A DNA stretch of 64,000 nt from DASYLJ01 sp964432595 (GTDB lineage Bacteria; Desulfobacterota; Binatia; DP-6), in contig CAYSOF010000009.1 in the NCBI GenBank assembly GCA_964432595.1, forward strand, positions 62,001 to 126,000, read 5' to 3'. Both the position numbers and the translations under genes were made by a program. How positions within the stretch are numbered: position 1 is the stretch's first letter; every line of letters begins with the position of its first letter. A model generated the notes under the pieces. That model was not told where the DNA came from and did not search any database. It saw only the letters and a program-made list of their open reading frames with translations. Of the stretch, positions 1-9,525 are shown piece after piece.

Positions 1-2
1 TC

Positions 3-149
3 TTCGCGCCGGTGGTCGCCAAGCTCGCGAAAGCGATGCCGAACGTCGAGACACGCAAGCTCGAGGCCGCCGGACACATCCCGCACGCGACGCATCCCGA
101 GGACTACGTGGACGTCATCCTGACGTTCATCCGCGCGCACGAGCGATGA
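3..149 (+). CDS. Alpha/beta hydrolase, C-terminal end (partial)
   Basis: The frame enters from the left edge and codes 48 residues before TGA. The segment AGHIPHATHPEDYVDVIL looks like the last part of an alpha/beta hydrolase: a Gly-His catalytic turn (GHIPH), then the final helix that usually ends in 'I..F'. The nucleophile elbow and oxyanion region lie outside the window, so substrate cannot be inferred. The stop overlaps the ATG of the next gene by 4 bp, so the two are probably co-translated. The family call rests only on the His motif and the terminal helix. Confidence 0.6.
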   Translation, partial: FAPVVAKLAKAMPNVETRKLEAAGHIPHATHPEDYVDVILTFIRAHER

Positions 150-493
150 GCGACGTCGGCCTCACGCACGTCGCGTTCCTCGTCGCAGACCTCGAGGCGA
201 GCATCGCGTTCTACGCGAAGTACGCGCGGATGGAGGTCGTCCACCGCCGTCGCGACGGGCGCTCGGAGGTGGCGTGGGTGAGCGACAAGACGCGCCCGTT
301 CGTCGTCGTGCTCGTCCGCGTGCCGGCGATCGTGCCGCGCGTGCTGCTGCGCCTCGTCGTGAAGGTCGTCTTTCCGTTCGAGCATCTCGGCGTGGCGTGC
401 GCGACGCGCGAGGACGATCCGGACGGTCACACGCTCGAGCTGTCGTACGGGCAGGAGGTCGGGCTCACGGTCGAGCGCGTGGAGTCGCCATGA
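146..493 (+). CDS. VOC (glyoxalase-like) protein, apparently shortened inside
   Basis: 115 residues. The start LTHVAFLVADLEASIAFYAK is the first beta-alpha unit of the vicinal oxygen chelate fold, with a metal-ligand His at residue 8. The end DPDGHTLELSYGQ is the usual last strand with its Glu ligand. Full VOC domains of this kind have about 125-150 residues. Here CATRE is followed at once by DDPDGHTLE, so the helix and strand normally between them are absent. That looks like an in-frame deletion of roughly 30 residues; the protein may be non-functional or may pair differently. Start is the ATG overlapping the upstream hydrolase stop (ATGA). Substrate unknown. Confidence 0.6.
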   Translation: MSDVGLTHVAFLVADLEASIAFYAKYARMEVVHRRRDGRSEVAWVSDKTRPFVVVLVRVPAIVPRVLLRLVVKVVFPFEHLGVACATREDDPDGHTLELSYGQEVGLTVERVESP

Positions 494-524
494 CGGCCGA
501 GGATGCCGTGGGTGGGCGGCCGCG

Positions 525-568
525 TACGGGAAAACCCGTAGACGCATAGCAGTGCGGTTTCGCTACCG
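525..568 (+). promoter_or_regulatory. Paired short hairpins in the 5' leader of the secreted repeat gene
   Basis: TACGGG-AAAA-CCCGTA (525-540) is a perfect 6-bp stem with an AAAA loop. Fifteen bases on, CGGT-TTCGCT-ACCG (555-568) forms a second stem, followed by an A-run. Both lie about 100-130 bases upstream of the ATG at 661. They could be a structured leader, a protein-binding site, or the terminator of the upstream gene pair (there is no U-tract). I match them to no named RNA family. Confidence 0.3.
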
Positions 569-660
569 AAAAACTTGCGACGACGAACGAGCGTTTGGTA
601 GATCAGTCCGCCCCCCGGCGTCTCGCACGGACCCGAATCCTGGGGCTCGAGGTCACGCGC

Positions 661-3600
661 ATGCGTTGGGGTTGGTCGGCCGTCGTCGTGCTCGCCGTCG
701 CGGTGATGGCGCGCGCCGCCGACGTGGGGGTGGTCGGGCAGGGTGTCACCGTCAGCGTCACGCCGACGGGCAAGGCGCTGGTCAAGTCGACGCAGAAGGG
801 CGCCGGCGTGCAGTTCGGTCCCGGCAGCGCGTCGAGCGAGCTCAGCGGATCCCTCGAGCTCTGGTACGTCGATACGCCGGCGAACCGCGGCACGCTGCCG
901 ATGCTGTCGCCCTGGACCGCGAACACGGGCGCGAGCGCCACGTACAAGAACAGCCAGGCGCCGGCGGGTCCGTCGCCGGTGAAGAGCGCGTCGCTCAAGA
1001 CCGGGAAGGTCGCGAAGGTGCAGGCCGCCTCCACCGGTGGGCTGTCCATCGTCGCGCCGCCGGGACCCGGCGGTGTCGTCACCGTGCTCACCGTCGACAA
1101 CGCGGGCAACGGCTCGCGCCATCGCATGTGCTCGCTGTACACCGTCGGCCAGGGCAGCCGCGTCGTGCATCGTCCACTGCCGAACGGCGGCGGCAAGCTG
1201 ACCCTCAAGAAGGGCGTCGCGATCCCGTGCCCGAGCTGCAGCGACGGCACGCGCAACGGCACCGAGACGGGTGTCGACTGCGGCGGCGGCCAGTGCGCCG
1301 CGTGCGCCGTCGGCCAGGGCTGCGCGGGTCCGACCGACTGCCAGAGCGGCATCTGCACCTCCGGCGTCTGCCAGGCGCCGTCGTGCACCGACGGGCTCAA
1401 GACCGGCAACGAGACCGACGTCGACTGCGGCGGCGCCTGCCCCGCGTGCGACGACGGCGACGACTGCGCGATCGCCGCGGACTGCCAGAGCAGCGTTTGC
1501 ACCGGCGGCGTCTGCCAGGCGCCGACCTGCGCCGACGGCGTGCGCAACGGCAGCGAGCTGGACGTCGACTGCGGCGGCAGCTGCACCGCGTGCGTGCCGT
1601 TCACCGTGACGATCGACACGCCGCTGCACGGCGTCTTCACGACCGCGTCGTCGACGCCGGTGACGGGTCACACGACCGGCGTCGGGCCGGCGGGCGCGAC
1701 GCTCACCATCAACGGCACGCCGATCGCGCTGGGGCCGGGCGGGACGTTCTCGACGGCGGTGCCCCTCGGCGCGGCCGCGCTCTTCAACCCGATCGACGCG
1801 AGGCTCGTCCGCAACCACGACGGTCGCACCGCCTACGATCGCGTCGTCGTCATCTCGGGCAACGCCATCCCCGCGGGACAGCCGTCACCGAACGGCGTCG
1901 GCATGCGCATCAACGACCGTGGCCTCGACACGATCGAGCCCGTCGCGACGACGCTCGTCCAGATCGATCCGTCGACGCTCGTCACCCCGGGCACGCCGGT
2001 CCTCGAGGACTACTGCTACGCGCCGGTCGGCAGCGTCTGCTTCGGCTCGGTCGACGTGACGATCAGCGGCACGCCGCCGCCGCAGGTCGGGCCCATCGGC
2101 ATCGCGCTCGACTCGCAGACGAACACGATCGACGGCGACATCACGCTGCACGATCTCCGCGTCACCGTGAACATCGACAACGCGAGCGGCATCCCGATCC
2201 ACTGCGAGCTTCACCTGACGGTGCCGACCATCCAGCTCTTCGGCGACTATGGACTCTCGCCGCTCGTGCCGCAGCCGACGAAGGTGGACGTGGCGCAGGT
2301 GGGCGGCGTCGCGGTACAGGCGACGGGCACGACGTACCAGACCGACTGCAGCGGGCTCTTCGGCGATCTCACCGAGTCGCTGATCGGCTCGGCGATCGGC
2401 GACGTCGGTGCGCTCTTCGCCGACGGTATGCAGGACTTCCTGAACCAGGTCGACGGCAACGGGAACACGCCGATCGCGGGCGCCATCGAGACGGCGCTGG
2501 CCGGCGTCGACATCGCGGGCCCCGTCGGCAGCGGGCTCGGCATCGATCTGCACGCGCCGTTCACGTCGATCGTCGAGGACCCGATCGGCATCACGATGGC
2601 CGCGAACCTCACGGCGACCACGCTCGATCCGCACCCGGACGCGCCGCAGTTCGCGGGCACGTACACGGTCAACGAGCCCTTCCCGTCGTTCGGCGCGATC
2701 ACGCCGGTGCAGCACGCGCCGTACGGCCTCGGCCTCGCGATTTCGACGTCGGGCTTCAACCAGCTGCTGCGCTCGCAGATCGAGAGCGGGCTCCTGCAAT
2801 CGACGCTCACCGTCGTCGACCTGGGCGGCGGTCCGGTGCCGGTGACCGCCGGCCTGCTCGCGGCAGCGTTCCCGCAGTTCGGCGTGGTGCCGCCGGCGAC
2901 GCCGATCGCGATCCGCATCGCGCCGACGCTGGCGCCGGTGCTGACGGGCGCGTCCGGTCCGGCGGGCGAGCTCGGCGAGCTGCGGATGGCGCAGGTCGTC
3001 GTCGAGTTCGTGCGCGACGTCGGCCTCCCGGCGGAGACGACGCTGCTCGCGCTCGCCGTCGACACGCGCCTCGGGCTGCAGCTCGCGTTTCAGCCGGGTG
3101 GCATCGGCTTCGTGCTGTCGACGCCCGACGCCTCGGACGTCGTCATCGCGTTGCTCCTGAACCCGCTCGGCGTGCAGGAGTCGGCGATCCAGGCGTTCAT
3201 CCCGGGCGTGATCGCGTCGTTCCTGCCCGACATCGCCGGCGCCCTCGAGAGCTTCCCGCTGCCCCAGTTCATCGGGTTGTCGATCGCGGGCATCGAGGTG
3301 TCGCGGAACGGGCAGTACTACTCCATCTTCGCCGACCTCTCGCCGGCGTGTACCTCGGGCGCGCAGTGTCCGAGCGGCGTCTGCCTCGCGAGCGTCTGCC
3401 AGGCGCCGACGTGCATGGACGGCGTCGCCAACGGCGCCGAGACCGGCCTCGATTGCGGCGGCGGCAACTGTCCCGGCTGCGCGACCGGCGAGGGCTGCTT
3501 CCTGAACAGCGACTGCCTGACGGGCGGCTGCTCCGGCGGCATCTGCCAGCCGACGTGCACGACGGGCGCGCAGTGTCCGAGCGGCGTCTGCACCGGCGGC

Positions 3601-4266
3601 TTCTGCCGCGTCCCGAACTGCGCCGACGGCGTCCACAACGGCGACGAGACGGCCGTCGACTGTGGCGGCCCGGCGCCGAACTGCGTGCGCTGCGCCACCG
3701 GCCAGGCGTGCGACGGGCCGAGCGACTGCGCGAGCGGCATCTGCACGGGCAACGTCTGCCAGCCGCCGACCTGCACCGACGGTTTCCGCAACGGCGACGA
3801 GACGGACGTCGACTGCGGCGGTCCCGCGTGCCCGGACTGCGGCCTCGGCAAGCTGTGCGACGCGGGCGGCGACTGCCAGAGCAACGTGTGCGGCGCCACC
3901 GGGCGGTGCACGTGCGGCAACCAGCAGTTCACGTTCACCGTCGACAGCAACGGCGGCGGTCCGTTCGACTCGGCCGAGTGGCCGGGCGGCACGTCGAGCC
4001 AGAACGGCCCGGCGGGCTGCACCGTCACGATCAACCGGCCCAGCGGCAACATCGATCAGGTCTGCACGCTGCAGCCGCCGTTCTCGGTGAACGGCTTCAC
4101 CGGCTACTCGCAGTGCTTCGGTGCGGGCGGCGAGGACGGTGACGGGTGTCAGCCCGTGTCGTGTCCGCCCGCCGGCATCGGCTCGTGCTGCAGCGGACGG
4201 CCGTCGTGCTCCGCGGCGCTGAACGGGTCGGGCCGCGCGCGCTACTTCGTCCAGTGTCTCGAATGA
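661..4266 (+). CDS. Secreted Cys-rich repeat protein with large central domain
   Basis: 1201 residues. I chose ATG 661 because it gives a clean signal peptide (MRWGWSAVVVLAVAVMARAA); an upstream ATG at 595 adds 22 residues without signal character. Order: N-terminal domain (~25-190); three Cys-rich repeats of the type C.DG..NG.E.DVDCGG.C..C...DCQS.VC (~190-318); a 570-residue beta-rich region with no Cys array; further Cys repeats (~897-1085); and a C-terminal domain of ~115 residues containing FDSAEWPGG and GGEDGDGCQPVSCPP. Both end domains recur in the gene at 4277, so the two are paralogues. DVDCGG resembles an acidic calcium-type loop. Probably a cell-surface or secreted protein; function unknown. 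Ten bases separate it from the next gene, so likely one operon. Confidence 0.85.
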   Translation: MRWGWSAVVVLAVAVMARAADVGVVGQGVTVSVTPTGKALVKSTQKGAGVQFGPGSASSELSGSLELWYVDTPANRGTLPMLSPWTANTGASATYKNSQAPAGPSPVKSASLKTGKVAKVQAASTGGLSIVAPPGPGGVVTVLTVDNAGNGSRHRMCSLYTVGQGSRVVHRPLPNGGGKLTLKKGVAIPCPSCSDGTRNGTETGVDCGGGQCAACAVGQGCAGPTDCQSGICTSGVCQAPSCTDGLKTGNETDVDCGGACPACDDGDDCAIAADCQSSVCTGGVCQAPTCADGVRNGSELDVDCGGSCTACVPFTVTIDTPLHGVFTTASSTPVTGHTTGVGPAGATLTINGTPIALGPGGTFSTAVPLGAAALFNPIDARLVRNHDGRTAYDRVVVISGNAIPAGQPSPNGVGMRINDRGLDTIEPVATTLVQIDPSTLVTPGTPVLEDYCYAPVGSVCFGSVDVTISGTPPPQVGPIGIALDSQTNTIDGDITLHDLRVTVNIDNASGIPIHCELHLTVPTIQLFGDYGLSPLVPQPTKVDVAQVGGVAVQATGTTYQTDCSGLFGDLTESLIGSAIGDVGALFADGMQDFLNQVDGNGNTPIAGAIETALAGVDIAGPVGSGLGIDLHAPFTSIVEDPIGITMAANLTATTLDPHPDAPQFAGTYTVNEPFPSFGAITPVQHAPYGLGLAISTSGFNQLLRSQIESGLLQSTLTVVDLGGGPVPVTAGLLAAAFPQFGVVPPATPIAIRIAPTLAPVLTGASGPAGELGELRMAQVVVEFVRDVGLPAETTLLALAVDTRLGLQLAFQPGGIGFVLSTPDASDVVIALLLNPLGVQESAIQAFIPGVIASFLPDIAGALESFPLPQFIGLSIAGIEVSRNGQYYSIFADLSPACTSGAQCPSGVCLASVCQAPTCMDGVANGAETGLDCGGGNCPGCATGEGCFLNSDCLTGGCSGGICQPTCTTGAQCPSGVCTGGFCRVPNCADGVHNGDETAVDCGGPAPNCVRCATGQACDGPSDCASGICTGNVCQPPTCTDGFRNGDETDVDCGGPACPDCGLGKLCDAGGDCQSNVCGATGRCTCGNQQFTFTVDSNGGGPFDSAEWPGGTSSQNGPAGCTVTINRPSGNIDQVCTLQPPFSVNGFTGYSQCFGAGGEDGDGCQPVSCPPAGIGSCCSGRPSCSAALNGSGRARYFVQCLE

Positions 4267-4276
4267 GGGGGAACCG

Positions 4277-6661
4277 ATGAACACCCGCAAAGTCGTGCTC
4301 GGCGTCGTCGCCATGGTCGGCCTCTCGGCCGCCGTCGTGTCGTGGGCCACCGACGTCGGCGTCACCGGGACGAGCGTCTCGCTGAGCACGTCGGCGTCCG
4401 GCCGCCAGACGCTCAAGTCGTCGCAGAAGGATCCGGACGTGCACTTCGGTCCAGCGGCGACGCCGGCCCAGGTGAGCGCCTCGCTCGAGATCCACTACGT
4501 CGACACGCCGTCGAACAAGGGTGTCATCCCGCTGCCCGCGCCGTGGAAGTCGACGAACGCGGCGGTGATCAAGTTCACGAACAGCCTGTCGCCGGCCGGC
4601 CCGTCGCCGGCGAAGACGGCGCTCGTCAAGAACGCGAAGATCGCGAAGGTCGTCGCGAAGAGCCTGGGCGGTCTCGACATCTCCACGCCGCCGGGCGCGG
4701 GCGGCGTCATCACGGTGCTGACGGTCGACAACGCGGCCGACGGCTCGGTGCACCGCATGTGCTCGCGCTACGCGACCGGTGCCGGCAGCCAGGTGCTGCA
4801 CAAGAGCTCGGGCGGCGGCTTCAAGCTCGTGCTGAAGCGCGGTGTCGACGTCGCGTGCCCGAGCTGCACGGACGGCGCGCTGAACGGCAGCGAGACCGAC
4901 GTCGATTGCGGCGGCAGTTGCAGCGCGTGCGAGGACGGCGACGACTGCAGCATCGACGCCGACTGCCAGAGCGGCGTCTGCGCGAGCGGCGTCTGCCAGG
5001 TCCCCGCGTGCAACGACGGCGCCGAGAACGGCACGGAGACCGACGTCGACTGCGGCGGCTCGTGTCCCGACTGCGCCGACGGCGAGGACTGCGCGGTGCC
5101 CGGCGACTGCCAGAGCGGCGTGTGCATCGGCGGCGTCTGTCAGGGCGCCGGCTGCACCGACGACGTGCAGAACGGCAACGAGACCGACACCGACTGCGGC
5201 GGCGGCGCCTGCCCGCCGTGCGGGGTCGGCAGCGCGTGCGGCGCGTTCACCGACTGCACGTCCCTCGTCTGCACCGGCAACGTCTGCCAGGCGCCGTCGT
5301 GCGTCGACGGTCAGGAGAACGGCAGCGAGACGGACGTCGACTGCGGCAACGGCTGTCCGGACTGCGGCGCCGGCCAGGGCTGCAACGTGCCGGGCGACTG
5401 TCAGAGCAACGTGTGCACCGGGAACGTCTGCCAGGCCGCGACTTGCGGCGACGGCGTCGCGAACGGCGGAGAGACGGGCACGGACTGCGGCGGCGGCGTG
5501 TGTCCGCCGTGTCCGCCCGGACAGGGCTGTACGAACGGCACGCATTGTACGACCGGCGTCTGTCTCACCGGGTTGTGCCAGGGGGCGTCGTGTACGGACG
5601 GCACGAAGAACGGCAGCGAGTCGGACGTCGACTGCGGCGGGTCGTGTGTCGACTGCCCGAACGGCGGGACGTGCGTGTTCCACACCGACTGTCAGAGCTC
5701 GGTGTGCACCGCCGGCATCTGCCAGGTGCCGACGTGCACCGACGGCGCGAAGAACGGCGGCGAGTCGGACGTCGACTGCGGCGGCCCGTGCAGCGACTGC
5801 CCGAACGGCGGCGCGTGCCTCTCGGGCACGGACTGCGTGAGCGGCGTGTGCACCGGCGGCGTCTGCCAGGTGCCGACGTGCGCCGACGGCGTCAAGAACG
5901 GCGGTGAGACCGGCATCGACTGCGGCGGCGGCGTCTGCGGGCTCTGCCCGGCGGGGCAGGGCTGCGCCAACGGCGGCCACTGTCAGAGCGGCGTGTGCAC
6001 CGGGAACGTCTGTCAGGCGCCGGCGTGCAACGACGGCGTGAAGAACGGCAACGAGAGCGGCGTCGACTGCGGCGGCCTCTCGTGCCCGGCCTGTGGCCCG
6101 GGCGGCGGCTGCACGCAGCCGACCGACTGTCAGAGCCTCATCTGCATCGGCAACCTCTGCCAGGCGCCGACGTGCTCGGACGGCGTCAAGAACCAGAACG
6201 AGAGCGACATCGACTGCGGCGGCTCGTGTCCGGATTGTCCGCTGAACAAGCAGTGTGGCAACAACGGCGACTGCCAGTCGAACTTCTGCACGGGCGGCTT
6301 CTGCAAGTGCCCGGGGCAGACGTTCACGTTCCAGGTGAACAGCAACAGCGGCGGCCTGTTCGACTCCGCGGAGTGGCCGGGCGGCCAGGCGACGCTGAAC
6401 GGCCCGACGGGCTGCAGCGCCACGATCAACCGTCCGGGCGGCAACATCGATCTGGTGTGCAGCCTGTCCAACCGCTTCTCGGTGGCGTCGTTCGCCGGCT
6501 ACTCGAACTGCTTCGGCACCGGCGGCGAGGACGGCGACGGCTGTCAGCCCGTCTCGTGCCCGCCGGCCGGCATCGGCTCGTGCTGCACGGGGCGGCCGTC
6601 GTGCTCGGCGGCGCTCAATGGGTCGGGGTCGGCGCGGTACTTCGTGCAGTGCAATCCGTGA
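4277..6661 (+). CDS. Secreted protein with ten tandem Cys-rich repeats
   Basis: 794 residues; signal peptide MNTRKVVLGVVAMVGLSAAV; GAGGGG ribosome site just upstream. The N-terminal domain (~25-192, DVGVTGTSVSLS..., LKSSQK) and the C-terminal domain (~678-794, FDSAEWPGGQ, GGEDGDGCQPVSCPP) match the upstream gene. Instead of a large central domain there are ten uninterrupted repeats of 47-49 residues, each with the order C.DG..NG.E(T/S)D.DCGG..C..C...C....DCQS.VC.G.VCQ. About eight cysteines per unit suggests a disulfide-locked rod, and the acidic DVDCGG step may bind calcium (inference). Probably an exported adhesin-like or structural protein; no enzymatic motif seen. Confidence 0.85.
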   Translation: MNTRKVVLGVVAMVGLSAAVVSWATDVGVTGTSVSLSTSASGRQTLKSSQKDPDVHFGPAATPAQVSASLEIHYVDTPSNKGVIPLPAPWKSTNAAVIKFTNSLSPAGPSPAKTALVKNAKIAKVVAKSLGGLDISTPPGAGGVITVLTVDNAADGSVHRMCSRYATGAGSQVLHKSSGGGFKLVLKRGVDVACPSCTDGALNGSETDVDCGGSCSACEDGDDCSIDADCQSGVCASGVCQVPACNDGAENGTETDVDCGGSCPDCADGEDCAVPGDCQSGVCIGGVCQGAGCTDDVQNGNETDTDCGGGACPPCGVGSACGAFTDCTSLVCTGNVCQAPSCVDGQENGSETDVDCGNGCPDCGAGQGCNVPGDCQSNVCTGNVCQAATCGDGVANGGETGTDCGGGVCPPCPPGQGCTNGTHCTTGVCLTGLCQGASCTDGTKNGSESDVDCGGSCVDCPNGGTCVFHTDCQSSVCTAGICQVPTCTDGAKNGGESDVDCGGPCSDCPNGGACLSGTDCVSGVCTGGVCQVPTCADGVKNGGETGIDCGGGVCGLCPAGQGCANGGHCQSGVCTGNVCQAPACNDGVKNGNESGVDCGGLSCPACGPGGGCTQPTDCQSLICIGNLCQAPTCSDGVKNQNESDIDCGGSCPDCPLNKQCGNNGDCQSNFCTGGFCKCPGQTFTFQVNSNSGGLFDSAEWPGGQATLNGPTGCSATINRPGGNIDLVCSLSNRFSVASFAGYSNCFGTGGEDGDGCQPVSCPPAGIGSCCTGRPSCSAALNGSGSARYFVQCNP
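4855..6306 (+). repeat. In-gene tandem repeat, ten units of about 144 bp
   Basis: Ten in-frame units coding the Cys-rich module, recognisable at DNA level by recurring GTCGACTGCGGCGGC-like cores spaced about 141-147 bp. Units differ mainly at third positions and in the charged loop, so the array is old enough to have diverged but could still change in copy number by recombination. Confidence 0.85.
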
Positions 6662-6765
6662 TGGCCGCGTAGGGGTGAGCACGGCCCGGCAGGGGGCGCG
6701 GCGAGCTAGCAATCGGGATATTTCGCTTGACCCCCTCGGGACGGGCGGCCTACGGTCGGCCACCC

Positions 6766-9525
6766 ATGCGGGTCCTCGTGGCGGCCCTGGCCATCGCCCT
6801 CTCCGCGACGGCTTCCTTCCCGGCCGTGGACTGCGACGCGGTGCCGGCCGGCGGGTCCTGGATCTCCCTCGAATGCCGCCTGGGGAGCCTGCTGGCGGAG
6901 ATCGACGCCGCGACGGAGCTGGGGACGCTGCGGGCGAAGGTCCGGGCTCGGGTCGCCAAAGCGGCCGACCGTCGCGTTCGGGCCGCCGCCGCGTGCGCGC
7001 AGCCGAAGCTCGGCCGTGCGCGCAAGGGCCTCGGCCAGGCCATGAAGGCGGTCAAGCAGGCGGGGAAGACCCTGCGCGGCCGGCGGGTGGCGGCGGCCGT
7101 GCCGGGCGAGCTGCGCGACAGGCTGTCGGCAACGCTCGACGGCCTGGCGACCGATCTCCGCGCGCTTCGCGCCGCCGCGGCCTGCCCGAACGACGACGCC
7201 GACGGCGATGGCTCGACCGGGCGGGACGGCGACTGCGACGATCAGGACCCGCGCGTCCTCCCGGGCGCCGTCGAGATGTGCAACGGGCTCGACGACGACT
7301 GCGACGAGGCCGTCGATCCCGGCGAGACCTGCGTCGTCCAGGTCCTGCCCGACGTGGCTCGCGCCGTCACGGTGGTCGTGGGTGCGGCCGGGGGACAGGT
7401 CGTGGCGGTCGCGGCCGACGGCACGACGCTCACCCTCGCGGTGCCGGCGGGCGCGCTCGCCGGCGACACCAGCATTACGCTGACGCCCGTGGCCTCGATC
7501 GTGAACATGCCGTTCGGCGGCGGCGTGCTGGTGGCCGTGCACTTCGCGCCGGAGGGCCTCGTCTTCGCCGTGCCGTCGACGCTGACCATCGGGCTGCCGG
7601 CGGCGTTCGATCCTGCCGACGTGGTGGGCTTCACCTACGCGGGTAGCGGCGCGGATCTCCATCTCGCGCCCGTCGCCGTGAACGGCACGACGGCGGTCCT
7701 GGGCGTCGAGCACTTCAGCGGTGCCGGCGTCGCCGTCGTCTCGCTCGAGGACTTCGAGCGCTTCGTGCGGGAGTTCATCGACGCGCCTGGGACGCCGTCG
7801 CTCGCCGAGATCCTCGACGTCCTGAACGACATGGTGACGTGGGACCTGAGCCACGAGTCGCCGTTCTGTGGAGTGTCGCTCCTCTGCGATCCGCTGCTGG
7901 ATAAGATCGGTGCCTCGATGGTGAACCTGCTCGCCGGTGTGTGCAGCGAGGGTCTCGCCCGTCTGAGCGAAGGCAACCTCGCGGCGGCTCGCGGGACGCT
8001 CACCGAGCTGCTCGGCGTGCTCACCGCGTTCGACGGGCTCGCCCAGCCGCCGCCCACCAGCGGTTTCGAGTGCGCGCAGAGCCTGCTCGGCGGCATCATC
8101 GATGCTGCCGGCGAACGGGCCTTCGACGAGCCGGACGGACCGGTCTTCCTGTTGCTGACCCAGCTGGCGAGCGATGCGGATCTCATGGGGTTGCCGGCCC
8201 TCGTGAACCGAGCGCAGGAGAAGATCGTCGCGGCGCTGCGCGAGCTGCTGCGTCTCGCCCGGGAGCTCTGCGAAACGGACGTCGAGAGTGGCGAGGCGCT
8301 GCTGACGCGCCGGAACGTGTTCACCGACCCGTTCCTCATCGGCCTGGATGCCACCCTCGTGCGAAACTTCGAGATCGCGCGCGGCGGCTGCGGCTTCGCG
8401 GTCGACCCCGCGAGCGTGCGCGTGACGTTCGAGGATGAGGTGCAGTTCCGCGCCCTCCTGCGCGGGGTGGAGACGGGCAACGTGATCTGGGAGCTGTCCC
8501 CGATGGGCGGCGGCATCATCACGCCCCTCGGGCTCTACACGGCCGGTAGCGTGAGCGGCACGTACACGGTGCACGCGACCAGCATCGACACGCCCGGCAA
8601 GTTCGCGCTCGCGACCGTGGTCGTCGACGCCGCGCAGGTCACGGTCGACCCCGGCTGCGTCGCGCTGGCGCCGAACGAGACGCAGCAGTTCACCGCCACG
8701 GTGACGGGTCCGGACGACCAGCGCGTGACGTGGACGGCGACCGGCGGCACCGTCGATGCGACGGGGCTCTACACCGCGGGCGCGGCCGAAGGCACGTTCG
8801 AGGTCCGGGCGGCGAGCGTCGTCGAGCCGGACGCCGCCGCCACGGCGACCGTCGTCATTCTGGACACAGGCGCGGGCTTCCGTGCGGCCGAGGCGTGCGT
8901 GACGACGACCACCACCACGAGCACTACCAGCACGACGCTGCAGGCGGCGGGGGTTCGCCTGCTGCAGTACGGTCCGGCGCAGCTGAGGGTCTTCGCCGCG
9001 GCGCTCAGCGTCTCGGACCCGCAATACACCTCGTGCGACGACGTGGAGCCCGCCGATCCGGAGGCGCCTCCGCCGGCCATCGATGCCGTGTGCAGCGCCC
9101 AGGCCACCGACGAGTTCGGGAGCCCTGGTACGGCGAAGGCAACGGCGTCGCTTGCCGTGTCGTCGACGTCCGCCGGAGTGGACGGCATGGGGAATCCGCT
9201 CATCTCGGGCCTCGTCGTGACGGCGTCGACCGACTCGTCGGCCGCCGGCCAGGGCTCGGCCAGCACGTCCGCGGGCGTGTACGCCACGTTCGAGCTGAGC
9301 GCGTCGGCCGGAACCCTGATCGACGCGGACGTGACTGTCGTCGGCCCGATGAGCAACGACGATCCCTGCGAGACGACGCCCATCCCGGCGGCGTTCGATG
9401 GGTCGGGCATGCTCACGTTGGTCGTTTTCTGCCCCGAGGATCAGACGGGCGCGTCGTTCAACTTTCCGGAGCCGGAGATTTCGATTCGCTCGATCGGTGT
9501 CACGCTGACGTTTGCGTCGCCGTGA
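6766..9525 (+). CDS. Secreted multidomain protein (MopE-type motif, ZU5-like, Ig-like domains)
   Basis: 919 residues from ATG 6766 (signal peptide MRVLVAALAIALSATASF). Residues ~40-140 are helical and Arg/Ala-rich. ~142-190 carries the DADGDGS...CDD.D...PGA.E.CNG.DDDCD motif typical of MopE/thrombospondin-3-like calcium-binding stretches in deltaproteobacterial surface proteins. ~205-320 resembles a ZU5 domain (GTTLTLAVPAGALAGDTSIT). ~625-700 is a Big_2-like Ig fold (VTVDPGCVALAPNETQQFTA). A Thr/Ser linker (~712-726) leads to a C-terminal beta domain. No catalytic motif. Probably displayed on or released from the cell surface. Follows the two repeat proteins on the same strand with 104 bp between. 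Confidence 0.8.
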   Translation: MRVLVAALAIALSATASFPAVDCDAVPAGGSWISLECRLGSLLAEIDAATELGTLRAKVRARVAKAADRRVRAAAACAQPKLGRARKGLGQAMKAVKQAGKTLRGRRVAAAVPGELRDRLSATLDGLATDLRALRAAAACPNDDADGDGSTGRDGDCDDQDPRVLPGAVEMCNGLDDDCDEAVDPGETCVVQVLPDVARAVTVVVGAAGGQVVAVAADGTTLTLAVPAGALAGDTSITLTPVASIVNMPFGGGVLVAVHFAPEGLVFAVPSTLTIGLPAAFDPADVVGFTYAGSGADLHLAPVAVNGTTAVLGVEHFSGAGVAVVSLEDFERFVREFIDAPGTPSLAEILDVLNDMVTWDLSHESPFCGVSLLCDPLLDKIGASMVNLLAGVCSEGLARLSEGNLAAARGTLTELLGVLTAFDGLAQPPPTSGFECAQSLLGGIIDAAGERAFDEPDGPVFLLLTQLASDADLMGLPALVNRAQEKIVAALRELLRLARELCETDVESGEALLTRRNVFTDPFLIGLDATLVRNFEIARGGCGFAVDPASVRVTFEDEVQFRALLRGVETGNVIWELSPMGGGIITPLGLYTAGSVSGTYTVHATSIDTPGKFALATVVVDAAQVTVDPGCVALAPNETQQFTATVTGPDDQRVTWTATGGTVDATGLYTAGAAEGTFEVRAASVVEPDAAATATVVILDTGAGFRAAEACVTTTTTTSTTSTTLQAAGVRLLQYGPAQLRVFAAALSVSDPQYTSCDDVEPADPEAPPPAIDAVCSAQATDEFGSPGTAKATASLAVSSTSAGVDGMGNPLISGLVVTASTDSSAAGQGSASTSAGVYATFELSASAGTLIDADVTVVGPMSNDDPCETTPIPAAFDGSGMLTLVVFCPEDQTGASFNFPEPEISIRSIGVTLTFASP

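Noticed and set aside
525..660. Cyclic-di-GMP (GEMM) or similar riboswitch
   Set aside because: The conserved GEMM core bases and tetraloop-receptor pattern are absent; only two short stems are visible.
4855..6306. Regularly spaced repeats that could suggest CRISPR
   Set aside because: Spacing is ~144 bp, in frame, with coding conservation and no short identical repeats or unique spacers.
4097..6763. Very long open frame (888 codons) on the - strand
   Set aside because: Antisense shadow of the ten-repeat gene; its product is periodic Arg/Ala/Asp low complexity mirroring the repeat, with no start signals or domains.
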